Shown here in pieces: positions 43,649-52,846 of a stretch of 64,000 bases of DNA. The notes beneath the pieces were generated by a model, which had not been told where the DNA came from, did not search any database, and worked only from the letters and a program-made list of their open reading frames with translations. How positions within the stretch are numbered: position 1 is the stretch's first letter; the number at the start of each line of letters is the position of its first letter. Source of the DNA: Achromobacter agilis (lineage in GTDB: Bacteria > Pseudomonadota > Gammaproteobacteria > Burkholderiales > Burkholderiaceae_B); NCBI RefSeq assembly GCF_900496965.1, contig NZ_UFQB01000006.1, positions 124,001-188,000 on the forward strand, in the 5' to 3' direction. The position numbers and the translations under genes are program-made.

Positions 43649-43757
43649 ATGGTAAGGGGGGGGGACCCATTCCTAAAATCGTTCCACTGCCGCAGGCCTT
43701 GTCAGGCCCGGATCGAATAACAACGGAGACAGCTGCCCGCAGGGCGGACACATCAGC

Positions 43758-44150
43758 ATGCCCAACACCGCAAACGAGCCGGCGTCCAGCGCCGAGCGCC
43801 ACTATTTCGAGCAGCTCGCGCAGGGCCGCTTCGTCATCCCGCAATGCCAATCCTGCGCCCGGCACCATTTCTATCCCAGAGTGATCTGCCCGCATTGCGG
43901 CTCCGACGCCCTGCGATGGGTCGAGCCCAGCGGCCATGGCGAGGTTTATTCCACGACCATCGTGCGCAGCAAAGGCGGCGACTACACCGTGTGCCTCGTG
44001 GACCTCGATGAAGGCCCGCGCCTGATGAGCCGCGTCGTGGACATGCCCGTGGAGGCGGTACGCATCGGCCAGCGGGTCCGCGCCAGGATCGACGCCGTGG
44101 ATGGCGCGCCGCTGCTGGTATTCGCGGGGCAACCGGAGGAACGGGCATGA
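43758..44150 (+). CDS. DUF35 OB-fold/zinc-ribbon acyl-CoA-binding protein
   Basis: A 130-residue protein. Rubredoxin-like zinc ribbon (QCQSCARHHFYPRVICPHCG, four Cys) at about residues 31-52, then an OB fold (GEVYSTTIVRSKGGDYTVCL). DUF35 proteins bind acyl-CoA and pair with thiolase-superfamily partners, as in steroid side-chain enzymes. The stop overlaps the ATG of the next gene as ATGA, so the two should form one complex. First gene of the catabolic cluster. Confidence 0.88.
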   Translation: MPNTANEPASSAERHYFEQLAQGRFVIPQCQSCARHHFYPRVICPHCGSDALRWVEPSGHGEVYSTTIVRSKGGDYTVCLVDLDEGPRLMSRVVDMPVEAVRIGQRVRARIDAVDGAPLLVFAGQPEERA

Positions 44151-45307
44151 GCCGGAGCTATCGCGGCGCGATCGCCGTCCTGGGAACCGGCATGGCCGGG
44201 CTGGGCGATTGCCAGGGCCGTTCCGAACAGGAAATCATCGCGCAGGCGTCCCACCGGGCCGTGACCGCCAGCGGCCTGAAGATGCAGGACATCGACGGCA
44301 TCATCACCTCCAGCCTGACCTCGCCCTGGTGGGTGATGCGGATGGCGGAGTACCTGGGCATACGGCCGCGCTTTTCCGACAGCACTATGTTCGGCGGCTC
44401 ATCATTCATTGCCGACCTGAAGATCGCGGCGATGGCCATCGAGGCCGGCCAGTGCGAACACGTGCTGGTCTGCTACGGCGCCAACCCGCGCAGCGCGCCC
44501 AGCAGCACGCAGATCAATCAGATGCGGGCCGCGCTGGACCCGCAGCCCTACGAGCACCCCTACAAACCGTTCAACCCGGTGTCCAGCTACGCCCTGGCGG
44601 CCGCGCGCCATATGCACCAGTACGGCACCACGCGGCGGCAGCTGGCCGAGGTGGCGGTGGCGGCGCGCAAGTGGGCGCAACTGAATCCGGACGCCTTCCT
44701 GCGCACGCCCCTGACGATCGACGACGTGCTCGGCGCGAAGATGATTTCGGATCCCTTGACCGTGCGCGACTGCTGCCTGGTGACCGATGGCGCGGGCGCG
44801 TTCGTGGTCACGCGGGCCGACCGGGCGAGCGATCTCCACCCGCGCCCCATCTACGTGCTGGGCACGGGCCATGCGCACTGGCACCGCCAGATATCGTGCA
44901 TGCCGGACGTCACCATCACGCCCGCCGTGGATTCCGGCCGGGCCGCGTTCGCCGAGGCGGGCCTGACGCCCGCCGACATCGACCTGGTCGAACTCTATGA
45001 CGCGTTCACCATCAACCCCATCCTCTTCCTGGAAGACCTGGGCTTCTGCGCCAAGGGCGAAGGCGGCGCGTTCATCGGCGGCGGACGCATCGAACCGGGC
45101 GGCGACCTGCCGATGAATACCAACGGCGGCGGGCTGTCGTTCACGCATCCCGGCATGTACAGCATTTTCCTCGTGATCGAGGCCGTGACGCAGTTGCGGC
45201 GGGAAGCGGGGGAACGCCAGGTGAGCAAGGCCGACGTCGCGCTGGTGCACGGCAACGGCGGCGTGCTGTCCAGCCAGGCCACCGCCATTCTTTCCCATAC
45301 TTTGTGA
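44147..45307 (+). CDS. Thiolase-superfamily protein lacking catalytic Cys (Ltp/SCP2-like), possible retro-aldolase
   Basis: A 386-residue thiolase-fold protein of the lipid-transfer (Ltp/SCP2) group. The position of the nucleophilic Cys (usually in NxxCxSG) reads STMFGGSSF, and the second Cys region (CxGxG) reads ALVHGNGGVLS; neither has Cys. The His of NGGGLSFTHPGMYS is present. Ltp2-type proteins with the same losses act with DUF35 partners as retro-aldolases that cut beta-hydroxyacyl-CoA chains. Here it is translationally coupled to a DUF35 gene, so aldol cleavage is more likely than thiolysis (inference). Confidence 0.8.
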   Translation: MSRSYRGAIAVLGTGMAGLGDCQGRSEQEIIAQASHRAVTASGLKMQDIDGIITSSLTSPWWVMRMAEYLGIRPRFSDSTMFGGSSFIADLKIAAMAIEAGQCEHVLVCYGANPRSAPSSTQINQMRAALDPQPYEHPYKPFNPVSSYALAAARHMHQYGTTRRQLAEVAVAARKWAQLNPDAFLRTPLTIDDVLGAKMISDPLTVRDCCLVTDGAGAFVVTRADRASDLHPRPIYVLGTGHAHWHRQISCMPDVTITPAVDSGRAAFAEAGLTPADIDLVELYDAFTINPILFLEDLGFCAKGEGGAFIGGGRIEPGGDLPMNTNGGGLSFTHPGMYSIFLVIEAVTQLRREAGERQVSKADVALVHGNGGVLSSQATAILSHTL

Positions 45308-45315
45308 CGGACGCC

Positions 45316-46005
45316 ATGATGAACAAGACTATCGATTCCGCCGCGCAGGCCGTGGGGGACATCCCCGACGGCGCCACCGTCCTGGTCAGCGGCTTCGGCC
45401 TGTCGGGCCAGCCGGTCGAGCTGCTGGACGCGCTGGTGGAGCACGGCGCCCGCGACCTGACCGTGGTGTGCAACAACAGCGGCGCCCGCGACAGCGGCCT
45501 GGCCCGCCTGATCCGGCTGGGCCGCGTGCGCAAGCTTATCGCGTCGTATCCGCGCGGCGCGGAGTCCCAGGCTTTCGAGTCGGCCTACGCCGACGGGCAG
45601 ATCGAATATGAATGCGTGCCGCAGGGCACGCTCGCCGAGCGCCTGCGCGCGGCGGGCTCGGGGCTGGGCGGCTTCTTCACGCCCACCGGCTACGGCACGT
45701 TGCTGGCCGAAGGCAAGGAGACGCGAATCATCAAGGGCGTGGGCCATGTGTTCGAGGAGCCTCTGAACGCCGATTACGCGCTGGTGAAGGCCTATTGCGC
45801 GGACCCGATAGGCAATCTCGTCTACCGCAAGGCGGGACGCAACTTCGGCCCGCTGATGTGCATGGCGGCCGTCACCGCCATCGTCCAAGTCCATGCGCTG
45901 ACAGAGACCGGCGGCCTGGATCCGGAGCGCATCGTCACGCCCGGCATCTTCGTGCAGCGCGTGCTGCGCATCCCCGACGCCCAATTGACCGGAGCCCTGC
46001 AATGA
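45316..46005 (+). CDS. 3-oxoacid CoA-transferase, subunit A
   Basis: A 229-residue alpha subunit of a family I CoA-transferase, PcaI/ScoA-like: GATVLVSGFGLSGQPVELLD, LTVVCNNSGARDSGLARL, GGFFTPTGYGTLLAEGKET. With the beta subunit it moves CoA from succinyl-CoA (or similar) to a 3-oxo acid. Start: ATG 45316 (or the next ATG); a GTG at 45304 would overlap the thiolase stop. The stop overlaps the start of subunit B as ATGA. Confidence 0.88.
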   Translation: MMNKTIDSAAQAVGDIPDGATVLVSGFGLSGQPVELLDALVEHGARDLTVVCNNSGARDSGLARLIRLGRVRKLIASYPRGAESQAFESAYADGQIEYECVPQGTLAERLRAAGSGLGGFFTPTGYGTLLAEGKETRIIKGVGHVFEEPLNADYALVKAYCADPIGNLVYRKAGRNFGPLMCMAAVTAIVQVHALTETGGLDPERIVTPGIFVQRVLRIPDAQLTGALQ

Positions 46006-46664
46006 TCCACCCCTATTCCCGCGAGGACATCGCGCGCCGCGCGGCGGCCGACATTCCCGCCGGTTCCTACGTCAACCTGGGCATCGGCCTGCCGGTCAAG
46101 GCGCTGGACCACTGGACGTCGGAGCACGGCGTCATCGTGCACAGCGAGAACGGCATCCTCGGCATGCGCGCCCGCACGGACGCCGATCCCGTCGATCCGG
46201 ACCTGACCAACGCGGCCAAGCAGAACGTCGCCATGGCTGCGGGCGGCAGCTTCTTCAACCATGCGGATTCCTTTGCCATGATGCGCGGCGGCCACCTGGA
46301 CTATTGCATCCTGGGGGCTTACCAGGTGTCCGAGACGGGCGATCTGGCCAACTGGTCGCTCGGGCAGCCCGGCGTGGCCGCCGCGGTGGGCGGGGCCATG
46401 GACCTGGCCGTGGGCGCCAAGCGCGTTCACGTACTGATGGAGCACCTGACCCGTGACGGCCGGCCCAGGCTGCGCCGCCAATGCGATCTGCCTCTGACGG
46501 GCGCGGCCTGCGTGGACCGCGTTTACACCGATCTCGCGACGCTGGACGTGACGCCCCAGGGCTTCCTGGTGCGCGGCATGGCGCCCGGCCTGACGCGCGA
46601 GGCCCTGCAGGCCGCGACCGATGCGCCGCTGCGTTTCGCGGAGGATCTTCTCGATGCCGCCTGA
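46002..46664 (+). CDS. 3-oxoacid CoA-transferase, subunit B
   Basis: A 220-residue beta subunit, PcaJ/ScoB-like. SYVNLGIGLPVKALDHW and the active-site Glu in IVHSENGILGM are intact; GGHLDYCILGAYQVSETGDL follows. It starts inside the stop of subunit A (ATGA overlap). The product range fits 3-oxoadipate or acetoacetate class substrates; the cluster suggests another beta-oxidation product. Its last 11 bases overlap the acyl-CoA dehydrogenase start. Confidence 0.9.
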   Translation: MIHPYSREDIARRAAADIPAGSYVNLGIGLPVKALDHWTSEHGVIVHSENGILGMRARTDADPVDPDLTNAAKQNVAMAAGGSFFNHADSFAMMRGGHLDYCILGAYQVSETGDLANWSLGQPGVAAAVGGAMDLAVGAKRVHVLMEHLTRDGRPRLRRQCDLPLTGAACVDRVYTDLATLDVTPQGFLVRGMAPGLTREALQAATDAPLRFAEDLLDAA

Positions 46665-48951
46665 CGTTTCGCTCGACGATTTCCGCGGCGAGGTCCGCGC
46701 GTTCCTGCGCGAGCGCCTGCCGGCCGACCTCCGGCGCAAGGTGATGGACCACCAGCGGCTGGACAAGCAGGATTTCCTGCGGTGGCAGGGCATTCTGCAC
46801 GAACGCGGCTGGGCCGCGCCAAACTGGCCACCCGAGCACGGGGGCGCCGGCTGGAGCATCGGGCAGCGCAATGTGTTCGACGAAGAGTGCGCCCTGGAAG
46901 GCGCGCCGGAAACCGTGCCTTTCGGGCTGCGCATGGTGGCGCCCGTCATCATGGCCTACGGCTCTGCCTGGCAGAAAAGCCACTTCCTGCCGCGCATTCT
47001 GAGCGGGCAGGATTGGTGGTGCCAGGGCTATTCCGAGCCGGGCGCCGGGTCCGACCTGGCTTCGCTGGCCACCAGGGCACGCCGCGAAGGCGATACCTTC
47101 GTGGTGAACGGCCAGAAAACCTGGACCACCTACGCCCAGTACGCCGACATGATGTTCTGCCTGGCCCGTACCAACCCCGACGCCAAGGCGCAGGAGGGCA
47201 TTTCCTTCCTGCTCATCGACATGCGCAGTCCCGGCGTGTCGCTGCGGCCGATCCGGACGCTGGACGGCGGCGAGGAGATCAACGAGGTCTTCCTGGACGA
47301 GGTGGTGGTGCCGGCATCGCACCTGATCGGCGAGGAGGACCGGGGCTGGACCTACGCAAAATACCTGCTGTCGCACGAACGCTTCGGCGCGGCGCGGGTC
47401 GGGCGCGCCAAGCGCGAGCTGGGCCACCTGCAACGGCTGGCGGCCCAGCGCAAGGTCGACGGCCGGCCGCTGGCCGAAGATCCGGTGTTCGCGCACCGGC
47501 TGGCGCAGCTGGAGATCGATACGCTGGCGCTGGAGCAGACCAATCTGCGGCTGATCGCGCGCGACCAGCGTGGCGCCGGACATGGCGCGGAAGCTTCAAT
47601 CCTGAAATACCTGGGATCCACGCTGGCGCAGCGCATTAGCGAGGCGCTGGTCGACACCGCCGGCACGCATGGGCTCGCCTATTGCCCGGCGGCGCTGGAG
47701 CGCGGCTACGCGCAAGGCGGCCCGACTCCGGAGCAGGAGCTCGAAGCCATGCCCGGCTTCTATCTCAACCTGCGCAAGATCTCGATCTACGGCGGAACGG
47801 ACGAGGTTCAGAAGAACATCATTTCCAAGCTCGCGCTGGGCGAAGCCGACGACTACACGGAAGACCAGCGTGCGCTCGACGACGCCGTCGGACGGTATCT
47901 GCAAGGGGAGTACCCGCTGCCCGCCGCCCGGGCGGCGCAGCCCGCGGATGCGGATCCGGCGGCCTCGCCGCACTGGCGCGCTTTCGCGGACATGGGGTTG
48001 CTCGGACTGGGGCTGCCAGCATCGGCGGGCGGCATGGATGCCGGGCTGGGCGACCTGTGCGTGCTGATGCAGCGCTTCGGCCGCCACCTGGTGGTCGAAC
48101 CGTACGACGCCAGCGCGCTGCTCTGCGGCCAACTGCTGTCGCGCCTGCCGGACAGCGAACGGGCTCGCGCCCTGCTGGCAGGCATCGCGCAGGGGGCGGC
48201 GCCATTGCTGGCCCATGCCGAGCCGGATTCGGATTGGCCGCTGGACGGGCCCTGCGCGACGGCCGAACGCCAGGGCGGCGGCTGGGTGCTGAACGGCGCC
48301 AAGCGGCATGTTCCCTACGGCGCGGGCGCCCATCAATTGCTGGTCACGGCAAGAGACGCCGACGGGATGGCGGTGTTCCTGATCGAGGCCGGGGCGGCCG
48401 GGCTGCAACGCAGCGGCGCGCCCGGCCTGGACGGCCGCCCCTACGCGGACATCGTGTTGAAGGATTGCCGTGTCGACGCGGACGCCCGCCTGGGACTGGC
48501 GGGCGAGGCCCTGGAACAAGCGGCCGACGCGACGCGCGTTGCGTTGTGCGCGGAAGCCCTGGGCGCCATGCAGGCGCTTCTGAACGCCACCCGCGACCAC
48601 GTGGCCGATCGCCGCCAGTTCGGCCAGCCGCTGGGCCGCTTCCAGGCCGTGCAGCACAGGCTGGTCGACATGCTGCTGGCGCTGGAGCAGGCGCGCTCGC
48701 TGACCTGGCTGGCCGCTGGCGTGGATCCGTCCGACGCGCGCCGGCGCGCCCGCCTGGTGTCGGCCGCCAAGGCCAGTTGCGGCACGGCGGCTCGTTACAT
48801 CGGCCAGCAGAGCATTCAGTTGCATGGCGGCATGGGCATGACCGACGAGCTTCCCGTGGGGCACTACGTCAAGCGCCTGCTGGCCATCGAATACACGTTG
48901 GGCGATACCCGCCACCACCTCAACCGTTATCAGCGGCTGGTGACGGCCTGA
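46654..48951 (+). CDS. Fused double acyl-CoA dehydrogenase
   Basis: A 765-residue protein made of two acyl-CoA dehydrogenase modules. Module 1 (about 1-395): WWCQGYSEPGAGSDLASLAT and GQKTWTTYAQYADMMFCLAR bind FAD, ending IYGGTDEVQKNIISKLALG. Module 2 (about 400-765): shorter N part, NGAKRHVPYGAGAHQLLVTA, FGQPLGRFQAVQHRLVDMLL, LHGGMGMTDELPVGHYVKRL. Where medium-chain enzymes have the catalytic Glu (YEGT), module 1 has YGGT, so the base must lie elsewhere. Fused pairs resemble the heteromeric steroid-type dehydrogenases for bulky substrates. GCGGAGGATCTTCTCG before the ATG at 46654. Confidence 0.88.
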   Translation: MPPDVSLDDFRGEVRAFLRERLPADLRRKVMDHQRLDKQDFLRWQGILHERGWAAPNWPPEHGGAGWSIGQRNVFDEECALEGAPETVPFGLRMVAPVIMAYGSAWQKSHFLPRILSGQDWWCQGYSEPGAGSDLASLATRARREGDTFVVNGQKTWTTYAQYADMMFCLARTNPDAKAQEGISFLLIDMRSPGVSLRPIRTLDGGEEINEVFLDEVVVPASHLIGEEDRGWTYAKYLLSHERFGAARVGRAKRELGHLQRLAAQRKVDGRPLAEDPVFAHRLAQLEIDTLALEQTNLRLIARDQRGAGHGAEASILKYLGSTLAQRISEALVDTAGTHGLAYCPAALERGYAQGGPTPEQELEAMPGFYLNLRKISIYGGTDEVQKNIISKLALGEADDYTEDQRALDDAVGRYLQGEYPLPAARAAQPADADPAASPHWRAFADMGLLGLGLPASAGGMDAGLGDLCVLMQRFGRHLVVEPYDASALLCGQLLSRLPDSERARALLAGIAQGAAPLLAHAEPDSDWPLDGPCATAERQGGGWVLNGAKRHVPYGAGAHQLLVTARDADGMAVFLIEAGAAGLQRSGAPGLDGRPYADIVLKDCRVDADARLGLAGEALEQAADATRVALCAEALGAMQALLNATRDHVADRRQFGQPLGRFQAVQHRLVDMLLALEQARSLTWLAAGVDPSDARRRARLVSAAKASCGTAARYIGQQSIQLHGGMGMTDELPVGHYVKRLLAIEYTLGDTRHHLNRYQRLVTA

Positions 48952-48975
48952 GCCGCGCCGCCGAAAGGGTTCACC

Positions 48976-51078
48976 ATGAGTCTGACCGCTACCTCGCCGT
49001 CCCGCGATCTTTCCAACACCGTCCGCTATGCCCTCCACGGGCGTGTCGCGGTGATCTTCCTCGACAATCCGCCAGTCAACGGGCTGGGCGACACCGTGCG
49101 CCGCGGTATCCATGAAGGACTGGCCCTCGCGCAATCCGATGCCGCGGTAGACGCCATCGTTATTGCCGGCGCTGGCAAGGCCTTCTGCGGCGGCGCCGAT
49201 ATCCGCCAGTTCAACACCCCGGCGGCGACCGCCAAGCCTATGCTGCGCGACGTGATCGCGGCCATCGAAGCCTCCGGCAAGCCGGTGGTGGCCGCCATTC
49301 ACGGCTTTGCGCTCGGCGGTGGCCTGGAATTGGCCCTGGGGTGCCATTACCGCGTCGCCCAAGCGGGTTCCAGGCTGGCATTGCCCGAGGTGAACCTTGG
49401 CCTGGTGCCGGGCGGGGGCGGCACTCAGCGCCTGCCGCGGCTGATCGGCGTGATGCCCGCGCTCGACATGATCCATACCGGCAAGCCGCTGGACGCAGGG
49501 GCCGCGCTGGCCGCGGGCTTGGTGGATGCGATCGCCGAAGGCGATCTGCTGGCGTTCGCGCTGCCCTATGCCCTGGAACGCGCCGCGCAGGGTTCGCATC
49601 CGGTCGCCTCGCGCCGCGCCCTGAACGCGGACGGCGTGGATTTCGCCGCGACGCGCGCGCGGCTCAACCCCAAGGCCCGCAACGCGATTGCGCAGCGCGC
49701 CGCAATCGACTGCGTCGAGGCCGCGACACGGCTGCCGATCGAGCCCGGCCTGGACGAAGAGCGCCGGCTGTTCGACGCGTTGGTCGAGGGCGATGCCTCG
49801 AAGGCGCTGCGCCATCTGTTCTTCGCCGAAAAGGAAGCGCCGCGCGTTTCCGGCGGCGGCCGCGCCGGCCAGATCGGGCGCGTGGGCATTCTGGGTGCCG
49901 GCACCATGGGCGGCGGCATCGCCATGGCGTTTGCCAACGCGGGCTATCCCGTGACGCTGTACGAGCGCGATCAGGCGGCGCTGGACCGCGGTGTGGCGCT
50001 GATCCGCAAGAACTACGAGATCACCGCCGCCAAGGGCAAGCTCGACGCCGCTGGAGTCGAGGCGCGGATGGCGCGCATTGCCCCCAGCCTGGACGTCCAG
50101 GACCTCGGGCAGGCCGACCTCGTCATCGAGGCAGTGTTCGAGGACATGGCCGTCAAGCAGGCCGTGTTCCGGCAACTGGATGCCGTATGCAAGGCCGGCG
50201 CGATCCTGGCCACCAATACCTCGCGCCTGAATATCGATGAGATCGCGGCCTGCACGGTGCGCCCCGAGGCGGTGATCGGGCTGCATTTCTTCAGCCCGGC
50301 CAACGTCATGAAGCTGCTTGAGGTGGTGCGAGGCGCCGGCACCGGCGCCGATGTCATCGCCACCTGCATGGCCGTGGCGCAGAAGATCGGCAAGATTCCC
50401 GTGCTGGTGGGGGTATGCGAGGGTTTCGTCGGCAACCGCATGCTGACGGGCTATTGGCGCGAGGCGGGCTTCTTGCTTGAAGAGGGGGCCAGCCCGCAGC
50501 AGATCGACGGCGCCCTGACTCGCTTCGGGATGGCTATGGGGCCGCTGGCCATGGCCGACCTGGCCGGCATGGACATCAATTGGGCCACGCGCAAGCGGCT
50601 GGCGCCCACGCGGCCCGCGCACTTGCGCTATTCCAAGGTCGCGGACCGCATCTGCGAACTGGGCCGTTTCGGCCAGAAGACTCAGGCCGGCTATTACCGG
50701 TACGAGCCGGGCAGCCGCCAGCCGCTGCCGGATCCCGTCGTCGACGGCATCATCGAAGACTGCGCGCGCGAGGCCGGGATCGTGCGCAGGCCGGTAAGCG
50801 ACGAGGAGATCGTCGAGCGCTGCATGCTGGCGCTGGTCAACGAAGGCGCGCTGATCATCGAGGAAGGCATCGCGCAGCGCGCCTCCGACGTGGACGTGGT
50901 CTATGTCCATGGCTACGGCTTTCCGGGCGCGCGCGGCGGCCCGATGTTCCATGCGCAGACCCTGGGACTGGCGGCGACGCTGGAGAAAATCCGCGCCCTG
51001 CGGCACGAGCACGGCGAGCATTGGAAGCCGGCGCCGCTGCTCGAGCGGCTGGTGGAGCAGGGCGCCACGGCATTCTGA
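48976..51078 (+). CDS. Bifunctional enoyl-CoA hydratase / 3-hydroxyacyl-CoA dehydrogenase
   Basis: A 700-residue FadB/FadJ-like protein. The hydratase module (about 15-200) has AGAGKAFCGGADIRQF and HGFALGGGLELALGCHYR with GLVPGGGGTQRLPRLIG carrying one catalytic Glu pair region. The dehydrogenase module (about 300-580) has VGILGAGTMGGGIAMAFANA, ATNTSRLNIDEIA and VIGLHFFSPANVMKLLEVV with the catalytic His. It hydrates and oxidises enoyl-CoA in beta-oxidation. Starts 24 bases after the dehydrogenase gene. Confidence 0.92.
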   Translation: MSLTATSPSRDLSNTVRYALHGRVAVIFLDNPPVNGLGDTVRRGIHEGLALAQSDAAVDAIVIAGAGKAFCGGADIRQFNTPAATAKPMLRDVIAAIEASGKPVVAAIHGFALGGGLELALGCHYRVAQAGSRLALPEVNLGLVPGGGGTQRLPRLIGVMPALDMIHTGKPLDAGAALAAGLVDAIAEGDLLAFALPYALERAAQGSHPVASRRALNADGVDFAATRARLNPKARNAIAQRAAIDCVEAATRLPIEPGLDEERRLFDALVEGDASKALRHLFFAEKEAPRVSGGGRAGQIGRVGILGAGTMGGGIAMAFANAGYPVTLYERDQAALDRGVALIRKNYEITAAKGKLDAAGVEARMARIAPSLDVQDLGQADLVIEAVFEDMAVKQAVFRQLDAVCKAGAILATNTSRLNIDEIAACTVRPEAVIGLHFFSPANVMKLLEVVRGAGTGADVIATCMAVAQKIGKIPVLVGVCEGFVGNRMLTGYWREAGFLLEEGASPQQIDGALTRFGMAMGPLAMADLAGMDINWATRKRLAPTRPAHLRYSKVADRICELGRFGQKTQAGYYRYEPGSRQPLPDPVVDGIIEDCAREAGIVRRPVSDEEIVERCMLALVNEGALIIEEGIAQRASDVDVVYVHGYGFPGARGGPMFHAQTLGLAATLEKIRALRHEHGEHWKPAPLLERLVEQGATAF

Positions 51079-51171
51079 CGCGTCCGCGCCATGGCCAAGG
51101 CCGCGCCCGACGACATGCCGGCCGCGGCCTTCTTTGCGATACTGTAATTTCCCTAAACCTTGGCCCCAGCC

Positions 51172-51600
51172 ATGACAGATTCCATTCCTTTCGGTTTTGC
51201 GCCCTGGCGCCCGAGCAGTCCCTTCATGACGCACCTGGCCGAGCTCGGCGCGCTCTACAAGCGCGACGCCGATAGCGTCCTGGCCCTGCGCGTGGGGCAG
51301 GCGCATACCAACATGCACTCCATCGCCCATGGCGGGCTGCTGGCCACCCTGGCCGACAGCGCGCTGGGCCATACCATCGCGCAGCAGGCGCAGGTGTCCG
51401 TCGTGACGGTGCAGATGTCGGTGGAATACCTGAATCCGGTGAAGCCGGGCGACTGGCTCGAGGCGCACGTACGGATCGACAAGCAGGGCAGGCGCCTGAT
51501 CTACGCCACCTGCCTGCTGCAAGTGGAAGACCGCGTCATGCTCAAGGCCAACGCGGTCTTCGCCGTGCGGGCGGCGCTCACGCCGGCCTCGGACGGCTAG
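51172..51600 (+). CDS. PaaI-family hotdog thioesterase
   Basis: A 142-residue hotdog-fold protein. AHGGLLATLADSALGHTIAQ holds the HGG motif and the catalytic Asp; VVTVQMSVEYLNPVKPGDWL follows. PaaI-like enzymes hydrolyse aryl- or acyl-CoA, clearing dead-end thioesters and freeing CoA. Start at ATG 51172, since the upstream TTG has no ribosome site. 93 bases behind the bifunctional enzyme; convergent with a Bug gene. Confidence 0.87.
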   Translation: MTDSIPFGFAPWRPSSPFMTHLAELGALYKRDADSVLALRVGQAHTNMHSIAHGGLLATLADSALGHTIAQQAQVSVVTVQMSVEYLNPVKPGDWLEAHVRIDKQGRRLIYATCLLQVEDRVMLKANAVFAVRAALTPASDG

Positions 51601-51615
51601 GAGCCCGCGGGGCTC
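51601..51615. terminator. Possible bidirectional terminator
   Basis: GAGCCC-GCG-GGGCTC forms a 6-bp GC stem exactly between the convergent stops of the thioesterase and Bug genes. No T-run; position is the main support. Confidence 0.35.
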
Positions 51616-52588
51616 ACTCCACCTTGACGCCGGTGGTCTGGACCACGTTGCGCCACTTGGCCGTTTCTCCCGCCACGAAGTCAGCCACCTGCTTCGGCGT
51701 CATGGGGCCCAGCGGCTCGCTGTTCTGCCCGGCCAGCCGCTGCACCATTTCGGGCGAGTTCATGATTTCGTTCGTGGCCGCGTTCAGCTTGGCCACGATG
51801 GCCGGATCCGTGCCCGCCGGGGCGTAGAAGCCCAGCCAGGTGTAGACGTCCAGGCCCGGCGCTCCCGATTCGGCGAACGTGGGCAGGTCCGGGAACAGCT
51901 TGCTGCGTTCGGCGCTGGCGACGCCGATGGGACGGAGCTGGCCCGATTTGATGAAGGGCGCCACGCTCATCGCATCCTGCACGGCGACCTTGAGTTCGCC
52001 GGACACGACCGCGTTGGTGGCCGGCGACGCGCCCTTGTAGGGCACGTGCTCCATCGGCACGCCCGTGATCTTCTTCAGCCATTCCCCGCCCAGGTGGGTA
52101 GAGCCGCCGAAGCCTGCCGAGCCGTAGGGCACTCCCGGTTGCGACTTGCCCCAGCTGAGGAATTCGGGGATGGTCTTGATGGGCAGGCTCGCGTTGACCA
52201 CCAGCAGGTTCGGCGCGCGCGCAAGAATGGAGATGGGCTCGAAGTCCTTGACCGGGTCATAGCGCACCTTGGCGTTGACCGCCGGGCCGATCACGTGGCC
52301 GGTGGCGCTGACGAGCAGCGTATAGCCGTCGTTCTTCTGGCGGGCCACCAGTTCGGTGCCTACCTGTCCCGCGGCGCCGGGCTTGTTCTCGACCACGAAG
52401 GTCTGATTGAAGCGTTTGCCCAGTTCGGCCGACAGCAGGCGGGAAACGATGTCGGTCATGCCGCCGGGCGCGAAGGCCACGACGACGGTGACGGGGTGGT
52501 CGGGGTATTCGGCGCGGGCGGCGCCCGCAGCCAGACTGCTCACGAGCAGCGCGCCGAGCGCGCCGTGTCGTAGGATGTTGCGGATCAT
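51614..52588 (-). CDS. Bug/TctC-family periplasmic solute receptor
   Basis: A 324-residue Bug receptor. Signal peptide 1-26 (LGALLVSSLAAGAARA). Motifs EYPDHPVTVVVAFAPGGMTD, VVENKPGAAGQVGTEL and MEHVPYKGASPATNAVVSGE. It is divergent from the CoA-transferase gene at 52847 and embedded in the catabolic cluster, so its ligand is plausibly the substrate of that pathway (inference). Confidence 0.92.
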   Translation of the reverse strand: MIRNILRHGALGALLVSSLAAGAARAEYPDHPVTVVVAFAPGGMTDIVSRLLSAELGKRFNQTFVVENKPGAAGQVGTELVARQKNDGYTLLVSATGHVIGPAVNAKVRYDPVKDFEPISILARAPNLLVVNASLPIKTIPEFLSWGKSQPGVPYGSAGFGGSTHLGGEWLKKITGVPMEHVPYKGASPATNAVVSGELKVAVQDAMSVAPFIKSGQLRPIGVASAERSKLFPDLPTFAESGAPGLDVYTWLGFYAPAGTDPAIVAKLNAATNEIMNSPEMVQRLAGQNSEPLGPMTPKQVADFVAGETAKWRNVVQTTGVKVE

Positions 52589-52846
52589 GGTTTGTCTCCA
52601 GGAGTCTTATCGTGAGGGTGGCGCGACTGCCAGTGCGCCTCCGCGTGGGCAGTATGGCGGCGGCCCACGCATTACTCCATCCGAAATATTCGAACTCAAC
52701 GTTCGCGATTCTCTAAAACACCGTGGCTGCACCGAGGGCGCGCCAGTCGCTTGAACGCCGGCGAACGCAGTGTTCGAAACATTCGACTCCTCACCGCGCA
52801 ACGCGGCCCGCATAATTTTCCGGATCGTCTGAATCACGGAGACTCT

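Noticed and set aside
47596..51522. A very long open frame (1308 codons) on the minus strand
   Set aside because: It lies antisense to the acyl-CoA dehydrogenase, bifunctional and thioesterase genes, which carry clear motifs. High GC suppresses stops in antisense frames; composition is Arg/Gln/His-rich and no domain is visible.
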